From positions 3,093,001-3,157,000 of the forward strand of contig NC_135130.1 in NCBI RefSeq assembly GCF_050908995.1: 64,000 bases of DNA, in the 5' to 3' direction. The translations under genes and the position numbers were made by a program. Positions 44,116 to 55,725 of this stretch are shown piece by piece. The stretch is from Andrena cerasifolii (Eukaryota; Arthropoda; Insecta; Hymenoptera; Andrenidae). The notes under the pieces were generated by a model that had not been told where the DNA came from, ran no database searches, and was given only the letters and a program-made list of their open reading frames with translations. Numbering within the stretch: position 1 is the stretch's first letter; every line of letters begins with the position of its first letter.

Positions 44116-45061
44116 GCTCAAATGACATAATGCAATACTTATGAAACTCGTGGAAATTATTTTCAGTGAAGTGGATACTTTATGATAATTGCTGGAAAAT
44201 TGTCACATTAGTATTGCAATTTTGTCGAACTCTATTCATGATCCTTTCAATCATACGATGTCTGAAAATCAGAAGATAATAATAAAAAGAAGTTAATAAC
44301 GCTACTTAAATTATTTTTTTAATTTTCCTTCAATAACTGTTCTGTGGAAGCAAGAACTATGTTTAAACGAGCTTCCTATTTCAAATGACTAGATTATACA
44401 GGTCGAATACGTTATGAAAGATTAGAAAGTCTAAGGTACACCTAGTGTCTGTTTGACATGGCTGCCGTGCAATTATTTTAGTAAAAGCGTAAACAGTATT
44501 CTGCAAATATGTACGAAAATCGTCGAATCTAGTCAGCCAACGTCAAAGTGAATGTGGCCGCAAAATGGATGGAAAGCCATCGATGAATTGTTCTTGTATA
44601 AAAAGCATAAAAAATCAGCAAAAATACGAAACGCTTTGTACAGGTTCCTTTATATCACATGCATTACCAAATTGAAAATTTAAAAAATTTGTACCAGAAA
44701 TGGCAAGCCGTTCGAAGAAATTAATTTTTTAAATTAATAAGCATGTACACTGTTATGATCAATGGCTTCCGTATTGTAAGTTTTTTTAAAGGTTTTTATT
44801 CGTTCTTTTCATCGCTGGTGGAATGAAAACGAACATGTATTATTACCTTAATCTTTACAAAAGCTGCCCCACATGTTCTTCATCCGTGAAATGACAAGAA
44901 AGCGAAGACCTTTAAAATAGCTCACAATTCTATGATACGAAGGTGTGAAGCATGCGAGAAAATGAAATGAGGACACCTGCAACGTCTTTTGTAAAGGTCA
45001 GATTAATAACATTATCAGATACATGTTTGCTTTCACGCTGCATGTGACAAATGACAGTCAG
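44116..45061. other. Unannotated AT-rich sequence
   Basis: No repeats, RNA genes or domains recognised. Confidence 0.45.
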
Positions 45062-45069
45062 TAACTCAC

Positions 45070-45321
45070 CACGGGCGTCTGGGGGTGGGGGGCAGTTGCC
45101 CCACTGCTTGAGAGAAAATTGCTTATTTTTAAAAGCTATTCTTTATTAAATTTATACTACAAAAGCGAATACTTATAAATTACGATTTTTAATTTTTAAT
45201 TAAATTGGCGCTATAAATTGGGTTCAAACAAGTACCAATAGTACAAAGTAGTCTCCTGTCAACTTGACAGTTCCTCAAAGCCCCCACCCCTCTCCCGGAA
45301 AAAAGTCCACGGACGCCCTTG
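45070..45321. mobile_element. hAT-type MITE, 252 bp
   Basis: Ends CACGGGCGTC and, inverted, GGACGCCCTTG, with G-rich/C-rich subterminal stretches that pair. Flanking 8-mers TAACTCAC (45062) and TAACTAAC (45322) match at seven of eight positions, consistent with a decayed hAT duplication. Confidence 0.65.
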
Positions 45322-45329
45322 TAACTAAC

Positions 45330-46596
45330 CTGCATTAGAAAAACTTAAAATCGGGTTTGACTCTGACAGGGTGGTAGTTCTGTCCATATTTAGTATTTAC
45401 CCCTTTGTGTTCCAACGACCCCCGTAGAAGTGAAAGTGTCTCATAAAACCCGAAAAGCTCCGCTGCGACACCTAGCTTATTTTAAAAAAATTAGTCAGTC
45501 GTATTCCCTCTAAAAAGATGAATGACCTATGAAGGGTGACCAATAATTTTTCATTGACATTATTGAATACCATTCTACCCCAAAACTATCGAACAACTTT
45601 CTCTAACACCCTGAATATGGCGTTGGCCTATCCTAAGAAATCATGCTGTCACAAATATGTGGCGGGTGGTAACGAACATGTTTAATCTTTGAGTAGCGGT
45701 TGTTTCGGGTGACCACACCGGAGTCGGTCCGTTTGGGTCCGTAGTAACTATCATAATACGCATTTTAGACGACTTCCCTCTTGTACTAATTTACCTTCTG
45801 CATTTCTAAAGATTTTTATGTTAATTTAAAAGGGGGTACATACCTTTATGTCGTTAAAAAAAATGATTTGATTGATGCCTAGATATTTCAAAGTCTCCTA
45901 CATTAGTTTTAGTGTGAACCAAATCTAATAGAAAAATTAAACGACCCATTTGTCCCCATTACCTAACGCAAACCTCCCCACGCAAGGGGGGTGTGTGTCA
46001 AGTAATAACTTTTAGAACTTTTATAATTTTAAAGGTTTCTTTGGAATAATGAAATGAAGTGATGATGGAACATGGATGGTAAAACCTTACTAATTACAAC
46101 TGTTCTCTCTCTGATTTTGGTCAGTTCTAGAGATTAATTTAAACCTGACCCAAACGTACCCACTGTTCCCTATATAGAATGGAGAAGATACTGTGAAAGT
46201 TTTACCGGAAAATTCTGAAAATTTACGAAGCTATAGTAAAAATTGTAAGAGCTTGCACGACCAATTTGTCTTGTAAAACTTAAACGCGTTTTTCTCGAAA
46301 CACGCTTTGTGGAGACTGTCCGCACGATAACTCTGTTAATTTTCAATATTTTTTCACGAAATTTGGTTAAATACAGTTGATAAGATTATCTTCAGCCTGT
46401 CGTGCCTTTTTTTTGGTTATTCAATTTTTTCATGATTTATTCACTAATAAAACAACAAATTTTGCGTAAAATATCACCTTTTCTCTGAAAGCAGCGTAAT
46501 TTTATTAATTTTCCAAAATTTTAAATATTCAAATCGGACCACTATGGGACCCTGAATCATGCAGACATTTCAGCTATGTTCGCACTAACTGCATTT
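45330..46596. other. Unannotated; one shared module
   Basis: 46265-46301 contains TAAAACTTAAACGCG then TTTTTCTCGAAAC, close to a module inside TTAA families B and D. Otherwise unrecognised. Confidence 0.4.
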
Positions 46597-46708
46597 ACAG
46601 AAATTAATCTAGCCGCCATATTTGCTCATATACACCCTCAACAATTTTTTTCTATAATCTGCAATGTGTCCTCTTTCGGATAAAAAAACATCAAATCAAT
46701 TCATTAAT
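46597..46708. repeat. Long direct repeat, left copy
   Basis: About 112 bp (from ACAGAAATTAATCTAGCCGC to AATCAATTCATTA) is repeated almost exactly at 47344-47456, on the other side of the pogo-like element. Confidence 0.9.
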
Positions 46709-47030
46709 TACACTTTCCTGAATAAATTCTTGAAAAAGTGCTTTCTTTACACAGCGACAAAGGTACGTAGGGGAAGGGGGAGTATGATGGGGAAGCTAAG
46801 CAAACATGCAAAAAAATTGATAATTATACCTTTTATTTAAGTTTTTATGAATTAATATATAATTATAAGTTAATACTTTAACCTTGGGTACAAATTTTAA
46901 GTTATTAAACTTTTAAAAAAAAGTAACAAAAAACCGTCTTGCCCCTACCACGAGGTATGACGGGGTGCCGAAAATGGGGCAAGACGATTCCCCTAAATAT
47001 ATCCACAATCGATGCAAATATGAATATCTT

Positions 47031-47309
47031 CTAAATTATTTTCTTCCTACCCTCGTACAGGAGTTGTGGGACCATACCTTTTAAATATTCGACAAGTTCT
47101 TCCTCTTCTGTTTGCGAAAATACACTCTTGATCGGACCTAATGGTAAACCTATGATCGCTTCATTTCCCTATTTCAATTTTTGGACAAAACGTTCCAATG
47201 TTGTTTGTGGAAGGCAATATTCTCGAACAGCTTTCTTGTACCCCATTTTGGCGTTTAAGATTTCATCTACAGATTTCTTCATAACTTCTTTTGACCACTT
47301 TCCTCGTCT
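47031..47309 (-). pseudogene. Pogo/Tigger-type transposase N-terminal fragment
   Basis: The minus-strand frame gives RGKWSKEVMKKSVDEILNAK, MGYKKAVREY and LPQTTLERFVQKLK, then an in-frame stop, then GPIKSVFSQTEEEELVEYLK and a final stop at 47031-47033. The first part is a psq-type helix-turn-helix as in pogo/Tigger transposases. The second starts the CENP-B-like DNA-binding domain (EEEELVEYL). These domains bind the element ends. The DDE catalytic domain is absent. An interrupted frame hides it from ORF calling. Confidence 0.8.
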
Positions 47310-47343
47310 AGTTTATTCTTATATGTTCTTACAAAAAATATAT

Positions 47344-47456
47344 TACAGAAATTAATTTAGCCGCCATATTTGCTCATATACACCCTCAACAATTTTTTTC
47401 TATAATCTGCAATGTATCCTCTTTCGGATAAAAAAAAAACACCAAATCAATTCATC
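47344..47456. repeat. Long direct repeat, right copy
   Basis: Partner of 46597-46708, differing at only a few positions by eye. It lies inside the right half of the pogo-like remnant, so it is not a target duplication of that element. Confidence 0.9.
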
Positions 47457-47593
47457 AGGTATATATTCTTATATGTTAATATATTCTTATATGTTCTTTT
47501 ATTTCAAATCCGAAATAAAAGTAACGAAAATTCGACTGAAATTGTAATAGAGAAAAACAACCATAATATGATGGGGTACCCCATCATCTCCCG

Positions 47594-47833
47594 TACCAAG
47601 GACCCCATCTTGCCTCAAACCGTTTTCCAGAGACTGATGTAATTTGCACAACAATTAAAAAAATATTGCAATTTTTCTTATTGTACATTAAAGTAAACAG
47701 AATGGAGATTGTAATGTAACAAAAAATAATTGACTTACCGTTTTTAAATATATATTTATTATAAGTCTTTTTAGTACGCAAAATAAGATCCGCGCAGCAT
47801 GTGGACGATTTCACAGCTCTAAACCAAAGACGC
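47594..47833. other. Unannotated sequence
   Basis: AT-rich; nothing recognised. Confidence 0.4.
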
Positions 47834-47841
47834 GTGCTTCT

Positions 47842-48497
47842 TAGGGAATTCAATCCCGGGATCCCGGCTGTTTTTTGAATTCTAAAACTCCCGGGATTTG
47901 ATACATCAAGTTATAACTTATCCCGAGAATTTCGAGAATTTTTAAAAACGTAAATTACTTTATGAACAACTGAAAATATAGGAATGGAATCCAAAAATCA
48001 GCCGAGGCCCCGGGATCCCGGCTGTTTTTTGAATTCTAAAACTCCCGGGATTTGATACATCAAGTTATAACTTATCCCGAGAATTTCGAGAATTTTTAAA
48101 AACGTAAATTACTTTATGAACAACTGAAAATATAGGAATGGAATCCAAAAATCAGCCGAGGCCCCGGGATCCCGGCTGTTTTTTGAATTCTAAAACTCCC
48201 GGGATTTGATATATCAAGTTATAACTTATCCCGAGAATTTTGTGAATTTTTAAAAACGTAAATTACTTTATGAACAGCCGAAAATATAGGAATGGAATCC
48301 AAAAATCAGCCGAGGCCCCGGGATCCCGGCTGTTTTTTGAATTCTAAAGCTCCCGGGATTTGATATATCAAGTTATAACTTATCCCAAAAATTTCGAGAA
48401 TTTTTAAAAACGTAAATTACTTTATGAACATCTGAAAATATAGGAATGGAATCCAAAAATCAGCCGGGGCCCCGGGACCCCGGGATTGAATTCCCTA
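47842..48497. repeat. 154-bp satellite, about 4 units, with inverted ends
   Basis: ATCCCGGCTG recurs at 47861, 48015, 48169 and 48323: a strict 154-bp period. The ends TAGGGAATTCAATCCCGGG and CCCGGGATTGAATTCCCTA are inverse partners. Flanking GTGCTTCT and GTGCTCCC match at six of eight positions, so a hAT-type insertion is possible but not shown. The unit shares words with the 102-bp satellite (CCCGGGATTTGATA; AATTAC/TTTTA(C/T)GAACA). Confidence 0.85.
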
Positions 48498-48505
48498 GTG
48501 CTCCC

Positions 48506-49487
48506 CCACTAATTTCTATCAACGTACTACCTGCTACGATACAATGGCTTCCTTTTGGCACTTTCATAAAATGTCTAGCATGTTTCGATAATGTTTTTTT
48601 ACGATATCTTAACTCGCCATCTTACCTCGCTACCCCTTCCCCTACCCCCTTAAAATTGCAGTTGGTGACGTAGCGCTTGGGTCAAAAAGGAAGTGAATTT
48701 GTCCAAGAGCAACATTGCAGTCGCCAGATAAGCATCCCCAGCTAGTCAATGAAAGCACCGCTCCTCCAAACCGAAGGAAACGTAAAAATCAGCAGATTCC
48801 TCAGCAACAGCTGTCACTTCCGTCGTCCAGCGATCCACAAAGTGGCGATTCCGTCGACTCCCCGTAAAACTCGTGCATTGGCCTTGTTCATTTCACGGAC
48901 CACGCGCCCAATGGATTTATTAGGCATAAGCGACGCGGCGGCCTTATCAACGGGTGCGATCTCTTATCAGATCTGTACGCGCGCGAGGGTGGCTACCGGC
49001 GCCGCGCCGAAGAGGAGAGAGTGGCGCACGCTCGGTGCATGCCATATGGCCGTGGTGGGCAGCTGTTGATCGGATCGTGGGCTCATCATCGCCTGCTAGC
49101 CGTGGCCAGCTCATGCTCGCAGCTTTTCTACTTGATTTGCAGATGGTACAGTTTGTACGTACGCTCGCGTGGGAGGATGACGCAACGATTTCTTGCTTCC
49201 GAGGGAAATTCCGTCGTGACGAATGAACGATCCACGGGGTGGAGTGGGATAAAACTGGGGAGCGAGGGAACCGTTTGATTCACGCTGCTTGGGATTGTGC
49301 TTTGCTAGATAATGTCGAAACTAGAGTTGCAACTGATTTTGAGGGATGTTGGAATTCGAGTTTGGAGGATGATGAAATTGGGGTTGTGACTGAATTTGAA
49401 TTTGGGGGGTGTTGGAATGAAAAGAACGCGAGGGGCGTGTATTTGGTATTAATTGTATCGATAATTTCGAAAAGAGGATCAGTCTAG
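48506..49487. other. Unique sequence with GC-richer island
   Basis: 48720-49250 is GC-rich with four overlapping plus-strand ORFs in three frames, none with a domain. Part of 49260-49330 (CGTTTGATTCACGCTG) is echoed at 50059. Confidence 0.4.
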
Positions 49488-49580
49488 AAAAATTAATTTT
49501 TTAGGAAATGACAGAAAAATTAATTTTGTAGGAAATGACAGAAAAATTAATTTTGTAGGAAATGACAGAAAAATTTAATG
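49488..49580. repeat. Short 27-bp tandem repeat, about 3 units
   Basis: GACAGAAAAATTAATTTTGT followed by AGGAAAT repeats three times. Confidence 0.85.
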
Positions 49581-52517
49581 TTGGAACAATCGAACTCGGC
49601 TGAATTATTCTTCGGTTGTGTATCTTGTGTTTAGTGAAGTTTCATTGATTTTAAAAATTGTGAAGGTGGTCAGATTTAATTTTTTTTTTTGTTTGGACTT
49701 ATCCTTTTTTTTAAATAAATGATATCGAACAGGGAATTTGAGGAATTATTTAACAGCATGAATAGTGTAAATAGGAATGGTTGTATAAAATATTTTATTT
49801 TATTTAGAAATGGGGAGGTATATACTCAATACAAAGAAACTCAAGCTCATTATACTTATTTTTTAAAAAATTCAAATAAGAATTTGGATAAAATGAAAAA
49901 TATAACCAGGATCAGAAGTTCTGTGCTGGACATTTTTCACGCTCTGCTGTAGGCCAGCTAGTTACTGCTTCATAAAAATCCTTGAAACCTGCCGGGACAG
50001 AAATCTTTGGCTCCGTTTGAGTGGGAAGATTTGTCACTTGAAGGGAGAACGAGAAGATCGTTTGATTCACGCTGATTGGGTTTGCTCTTGGTAGGTATGA
50101 TGGAACTTAATAAATTGTAAGTTGTAACTGGAGTATCAGAAGAAGGTGGAATTTTTTAGGCATAGGTGTTTTAAGAAATTGAAGAGTATGCCATCAGAGT
50201 GTTAATTAGAATTTAAAATAAAAATTACTGCCACTATTCACTTCATCTTGTACAATGTTTTCTAAACCATTGGATGATTCAAATTAATACTGCAACTATC
50301 ACTGATACGGTGATTGGTCCCGAATCCCAAGTGGGTTGCGAAGTGTGTTCTGGTGGGTCGCCTCGGTTTTTTAGCTTTTTTTTAAAATATTATTAAAGTT
50401 AATAAATGCCTCCTTTTAATGTGTTTTATTTACCTTATTGAATTTACCAGGAGTCGAAAGAGTTTTGGAACTTTTAGTAGGTTCTATTTGAAAAAAAAAG
50501 TTCTAGTTGGAATGGAGCTTATAAAATATAGAAATAAAAATTTCGCTATAACTGGAACAGATATTTTGTTCCTCAATATTAAAAAAGTTCTCAATCGTTG
50601 TAACAAATACTGAATACTATTCAATAAATAGTACTACAACAATAATAAATAATTATTACAATTAAATTGATATTCTGAATGTGGTATTTTTTTGTAATAT
50701 TTACCTACGTAGATATTTTCTAAGCAGATATTATAGAATTTTTGTGTATCCTGGTTCATGTAAATTACAAAAAAATGTTATTCAGTTATTATTCTTGACA
50801 AGTTCTCTTTTCTCTTCAATACTTCTTATGACACTATTAATTACTCATGTTATGATTTTCGTACCTTCTATTAAATAAACACGAAGACTATAATATATTG
50901 TTAAATAAAACTAGTACCTAACAGTTTAGTACTTTTCTTTATCTTATAGAACCTTTTTTAATAAATGTTCTAATATAACTGTTTCCATGGAACTTTTATT
51001 ATATAGGTTCTAAAATATCTGTTCCATGAGAACACTTTCTAAACAAGTTCCTAAGGGTACCATTCCTTTCAATAAAAATCCCCACAGACATTTTCTTAAA
51101 CGAAACAGAGTATAAGTTCTAACAGAATATTTTTAAAAATAAGAGTTCCAAAACTGTTTCGATCCCTGGAATTTACCTTACCTTCCCAGGTGATTTGAAT
51201 ATCATAAAAGAGGATCGCGACTCAAAAAAGATTTGAAAACACTGCAATGAGTTATACGTGAGTCAACTCACATTTTTGTAGACGAGTCCATCAAAGTATG
51301 CAGAGCATTAGACTGTATCCTATTCATGAGATAGATAATAATCTACAAGTGACAGTTTCGTTCTGAAAAATTGTATTAATTGTTGCACTTATGTATTATT
51401 AGAAACGCTGATATCATTAGCGTTTGCTTTAGGAAACACCCTGTAAGATTCACTCGAAACAGTCATGTGCCGTGCACTTCGCGTGCACAAAAAGAAAAAA
51501 TACGAAAAACGTGAACGCGTCTGTTTGGTTGGTTTCTCATGCAGCGTGGCAAGATAAAAACGTTTGAAAAGCTTACGAAAATATTAACAGTTGCGCGGAG
51601 TCGATAAAAGAGATAACGAGCGATCGTGTGCATGAAAAATAAGAGGACAGGCATGATAAAATGTAACTGATGCCCTGTTTGCCCAGATAATCCTTTGATC
51701 CCTTTTATGTCGGCAAACAAATCCATTCCCAGTGCGGTTGCAGGGCTTTGCGAACAGGTGACTCGAATATCCTGGTGTTTCGAAAATTTCATCCGCAACT
51801 TGTGAGATATTCGCCAGATTTTTGAAGAATTAGAATGGACAAGGTTTTCGTTACTCTCACAATTTCATGATACACTGGTGGAGGATAATCTTTGTTTGCG
51901 TGATACCGCGAGCAACAATTTTATTAACTGTAATTTTTTTTTAATTTTTAGTACACTCATTTCAATGCACAGGTTTTATGTTTACCTGTCGAATTATGTT
52001 TATTGAAGTTTAGTGACTTCGATGTTTTTAATCTTCGTGATTTGTATTTGAAGTTAGAGCCTCGCTTTAGAATTTAATAATATATGTTTCTGATTTTATA
52101 TATCCGTACCAATATTTAAAATTTCAGTTTTGCTTAGATAACATTTTTTACTCAAAATGACCTCCCCAATAGTCTGTTGTTTTTTTTCTGCACTCGTTCG
52201 GAGCGCAATGCAGTTACAAAAATATTAACAAAGTAGGGGGTGATTAGAGCAATGTATATTGGCGCCACGTATCATTTTTAAAAAAATCTTGCTCATCGTA
52301 ATTGGTTCCTCATAATAAAAAACAAGCAACTTTTGTATTAAATATTTTTCTATTTTCAGCACTTTCCATATATATATATATATTCGCAACTTTGACAGCT
52401 ACAAAAAAATGCAGGTCAAATATTTTCGAACATTCTACCTGTGTGCAAAATTATATTAAAATTCGAATGTACGAAGTTCCTGAAGACCCTTGTCAGTTAC
52501 ACCAAATAGTTGATATA
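49581..52517. other. Unannotated, mostly AT-rich
   Basis: 51470-51790 is GC-richer with a 111-codon minus-strand ORF lacking a domain. AAACACCCTGTAA at 51434 resembles the foldback ends. No other feature recognised. Confidence 0.45.
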
Positions 52518-52519
52518 TA

Positions 52520-52591
<72 letters not shown>
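52518..52591. repeat. (TA)n tract, left
   Basis: Nearly perfect TA dinucleotide run. Confidence 0.95.
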
Positions 52592-52593
<2 letters not shown>

Positions 52594-53093
52594 TAGTGTG
52601 GTCCATATATGTATGGTGAAATATCAAAGTTTTTAAAAATTTCTTCTGCCACTCTTAGAAGCTTCCAAATAGTATAAAAGAATTTCGTCTAAAATTTTGT
52701 TAAAATATGTTAAGGATTATAGGTCGCTCAATGGCAACGAAATATTACTACTTTGGTATAAATTGATAGAAATTTTTGCAATAAGGACAAAATAATTTTA
52801 TTAACTTTTAAGTGAGAGTATAACATTAAAATTCGGGCACACCTCGATAAAAGCAAGGTTTCGGATTCTGATATATAAATATGGGCCCCGTTTCATTAAA
52901 ATTGACAAGTGACAATCACAGAAAGTCGCAGTTGCCAAACTTGTGCTGCATGCGAAATATAAAGTCCTTGAGCGACTTTTATCTATATATCAAAATATAC
53001 AAATAAAAAACAGGAAGAATTTTTCTTTGTCGAAAAGAAAACTTTAAGAGGGTCAGACAATAAAAGATTTAAAGTTGAAAAATAAGGACCACC

Positions 53094-53096
<3 letters not shown>
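52592..53096. mobile_element. TA-target element inserted in a (TA)n tract
   Basis: The left end ATTAGTGTGGTCC (52592) and the right end GGACCACCCTAAT (to about 53099) are inverse partners with one mismatch. TA dinucleotide runs lie directly on both sides. The GGTGG(C/T)(T)C(C)TTAT-type end is shared with the element at 53748-54385. No coding. Confidence 0.65.

Positions 53097-53146
<50 letters not shown>
53097..53146. repeat. (TA)n tract, right
   Basis: Continuation of the TA run after the element above. Confidence 0.95.
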
Positions 53147-53149
<3 letters not shown>

Positions 53150-53745
53150 TTATAAAGTTGATAATTTCCTACCATTAAATAATTATTATTTCAGTAACGA
53201 ATCCATGACTGCAATTAAAGCATTCCAATACCAAATTATGGTGCAAAATTTATGGCCTGGATGTTAGCATGAATACACACGCGAGCGTAATTAAAAGAAA
53301 ATCACCTTGAACGTAAATGGACGACTGCTGCGTAGGTACAGCGAGGGTTGCGCCAATACATAGACGCGGAAAAGCGTGTAACGATTATACGGTGTTGCGT
53401 GTTACGGGCTCGTCTATGTTCCATCCTGGCGCACCTAACTATCCTGGCATCCCTTAACCGTTTGTTCAACCCCTCTGCCACCCTGTGGCCAGTCAGTTAG
53501 TCAGTTAGCTCCACGCACGCGATACACGCATTTGATTCTCCGGCTGAACGACATCGATCTGCTTATTTGTTGTTGGGCTACGTTCAATTCCATTTTTTTT
53601 CGTAGCTTGCTCGTGGAGGATTGAGGTCGCGCCATTTTGGTATTCAGATGGTGGGATTTAATCAGTAGATTCATAATGAGGACTCCCTTGTAGGTTGTAA
53701 TTAAATACAATACACCCCTGTATAACGTGAGTGGTATGCGTATAC
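53147..53745. other. Unique sequence, GC-richer at 53270-53560
   Basis: No feature recognised. Confidence 0.45.
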
Positions 53746-53747
53746 TA

Positions 53748-54385
53748 GGGTGGCTCTTATTTTCGACTTGATGACACCATCCAGAATAGTTGCAAATAAT
53801 AAAACAAAATCTGTGTGAAGTTTGAGCCCGATTAAATAACGGGAAAAGGTGGCCCTGGGTCCTTGAATATTTAAATAATTATTTAACAGCTCACAAAGTC
53901 GATTTTTTATAATATCCTAGAAGTTATTGATTAAATAAAAAAATATATCAAACAAAAGTTGTAGATCCGGGCAAGGAGCATCTTTATGTTCTATTACTTT
54001 TTCTCGTGCGACAAACGGTTTTTGAGACAAGTTCGAAAAACTATAAAAAAAAAATTTTCTCAAATTTTGAAAGTTTAAATGCTTCTCGAGCACCTTTTAT
54101 TTACGAAGGCGAATAAAAAAATTGAGTTTTTATTTTCGAGGACTATTTTTTAAACATTTAAGGGGGCGCATCTACCGAAATATGCCAAAAAGATAAAAAC
54201 AAAATCCATATTTCCAATGTTTGATATGTCATGAATGTTTCCTGAGTATTTGGAACCGAAATTCGCAATAATATCGAAGATATACACGTCAAAAGTGAGG
54301 TATTCAAATGCATTTTCTCGAAATCATGAGGGTGCTACGAAGAAATACTTGAAAAAAAATTACCAAGAGTAAATAAGAGCCACCG
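53748..54385. mobile_element. TA-flanked MITE with GGTGGCTCTTATTT ends
   Basis: GGGTGGCTCTTATTTTC at the left, AAATAAGAGCCACCG at the right, TA on both sides (53746-53747, 54386-54387). 54160-54310 inside it is similar to 21815-21965 and starts with TTAAGGGGG, so another element piece may be nested. Confidence 0.75.
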
Positions 54386-54394
54386 TAATATATA

Positions 54395-54665
54395 CAGTGG
54401 CGTGCAAAAGTATTCGGCCGCCCTTTAAAACAGAATAACTTGTTTAAATTTTAAGTTTGCTAAGTGCCGTGCTTCGTCGTTTTGAAAAAAAATTGCAACT
54501 GGTCGGAAACTGTTTTATCTGAGCCCGTAATGAAAATTTAAAATATGCCCTTTGTAGATTTAAGTAAGTTGTATACAAGCTGAAAATTGCATCGAAATCG
54601 GTTAACGTAGCTATGAGCTACATATAGTTAAAAGTGGTGAAAATTACAGTTTTCGGCCGATACTG
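54395..54665. mobile_element. Tc1-like MITE with CAGTGGCGTGCAAAAG end
   Basis: Starts CAGTGGCGTGCAAAAGTATT and ends CGGCCGATACTG, with TA at 54393-54394 and 54666-54667. CTGGTCGGAAACTGTT inside also occurs in the 4037-4152 element. About 270 bp, no coding. Confidence 0.75.
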
Positions 54666-54769
54666 TATACCTACGCTCCACGTTATACGAGGCTGATAAC
54701 TCATACATCATTTGAGAATACGTTTTTTCAAATAAAAGAAAGAAATATCTTTTTTATGTTGAAAATTTA

Positions 54770-55725
54770 AAACTCAATAGTAAGAAATATTCACTTAACT
54801 TAGTATACTTAATAGTAAGAAATAGTTGCTTAATTTACTATACTCATAATAAGAAATGTAACTTATTATACTCAATAGTAAGAAATACTTACTTAACTTA
54901 TTAAACTCAATAGTAAGAAATACTTAGTTAACGTACTATACTAAATAGTAAGAACTACTTACCTTACTATCCTGCATAGTAAGAGATATTTACTTGACTT
55001 ACTATACTTAATAGTAAGAAATACTTAACTTACTATACTTAATAGTAAGAAATACTTAACTTACTATACTTAATAGTAAGAAATACTTACCTTACTATCC
55101 TGCATAGTGAGAGATATTTACTTGACTTACTATGCTTAATAGTTAGAAATGCTTACTTAACTTACTGTAGTTAATAGTAAGAAATACTTACTTAACGGAT
55201 TATACTCAATTGTAAGAAATACTTACTTAACTTATTATACTCAATAGTAAGAAATACTTACTTAACGTACAATACTAAATAGTAAGAAATACTTACTTAA
55301 CGTACAATACTAAATAGTAAGAAATACTTACTTAACTCAATAGTAAGAAATACTTAACTTACTATACTCAACAGTAAGAAACACTTACGAAACTTACTGT
55401 ACTTAATAATAAGAAATACTTAACGGACTATACTCAATAGTAGGAAATACTTAACTTATTATACTCAATAGTAAGAAATACTTAACGTACTATACTAAAT
55501 AGTAAGAAATACTTACTTCACTTACATAACTCAATAGTAAGAAATACTTAACTTACTATACTCAACAGTAAGAAACACTTACGCAACTTACTGTACTTAA
55601 TAGTAAGAAATACTTACATAACTTTCTATACTCAACAATAAGAACTACTTAATTTAGTAGGTCTAGTATACTCAATAGTAAGAAATCCTTACTTAACTTA
55701 CTATACTTAATAGTAAGAAAAATTT
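54770..55725. repeat. Tandem hairpin minisatellite
   Basis: About 950 bp of variable units of roughly 29-36 bp, typified by CTTACTATACTTAATAGTAA then GAAATA. Each full unit contains CTTACTAT and its inverse ATAGTAAG separated by 5 bases, so each can fold into an 8-bp stem. Roughly 25-30 units; some have one arm eroded. Confidence 0.92.

Larger units (their letters stand above)
46770..47593. mobile_element. Pogo-like element remnant
   Basis: TAGGGGAAGG then GGGAGTATGATGGGG at the left; CCCCATCATCTCCCG then TA at the right. An internal inverse end (GACGATTCCCCTA, to 46995) suggests a nested or deleted second copy. The minus strand encodes a transposase N-terminus (47031-47309). Boundaries are approximate. 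Confidence 0.6.

Noticed and set aside
47834..48505. 8-bp duplication around the 154-bp satellite
   Set aside because: The flanking 8-mers match at only six of eight positions, too weak to claim a hAT insertion, although the inverted ends are clear.
52302..52619. 105-codon ORF ending in alternating Tyr-Ile
   Set aside because: Read-through of a (TA)n tract. The Tyr-Ile-rich ORF at 35969-36328 is the same kind of artefact.
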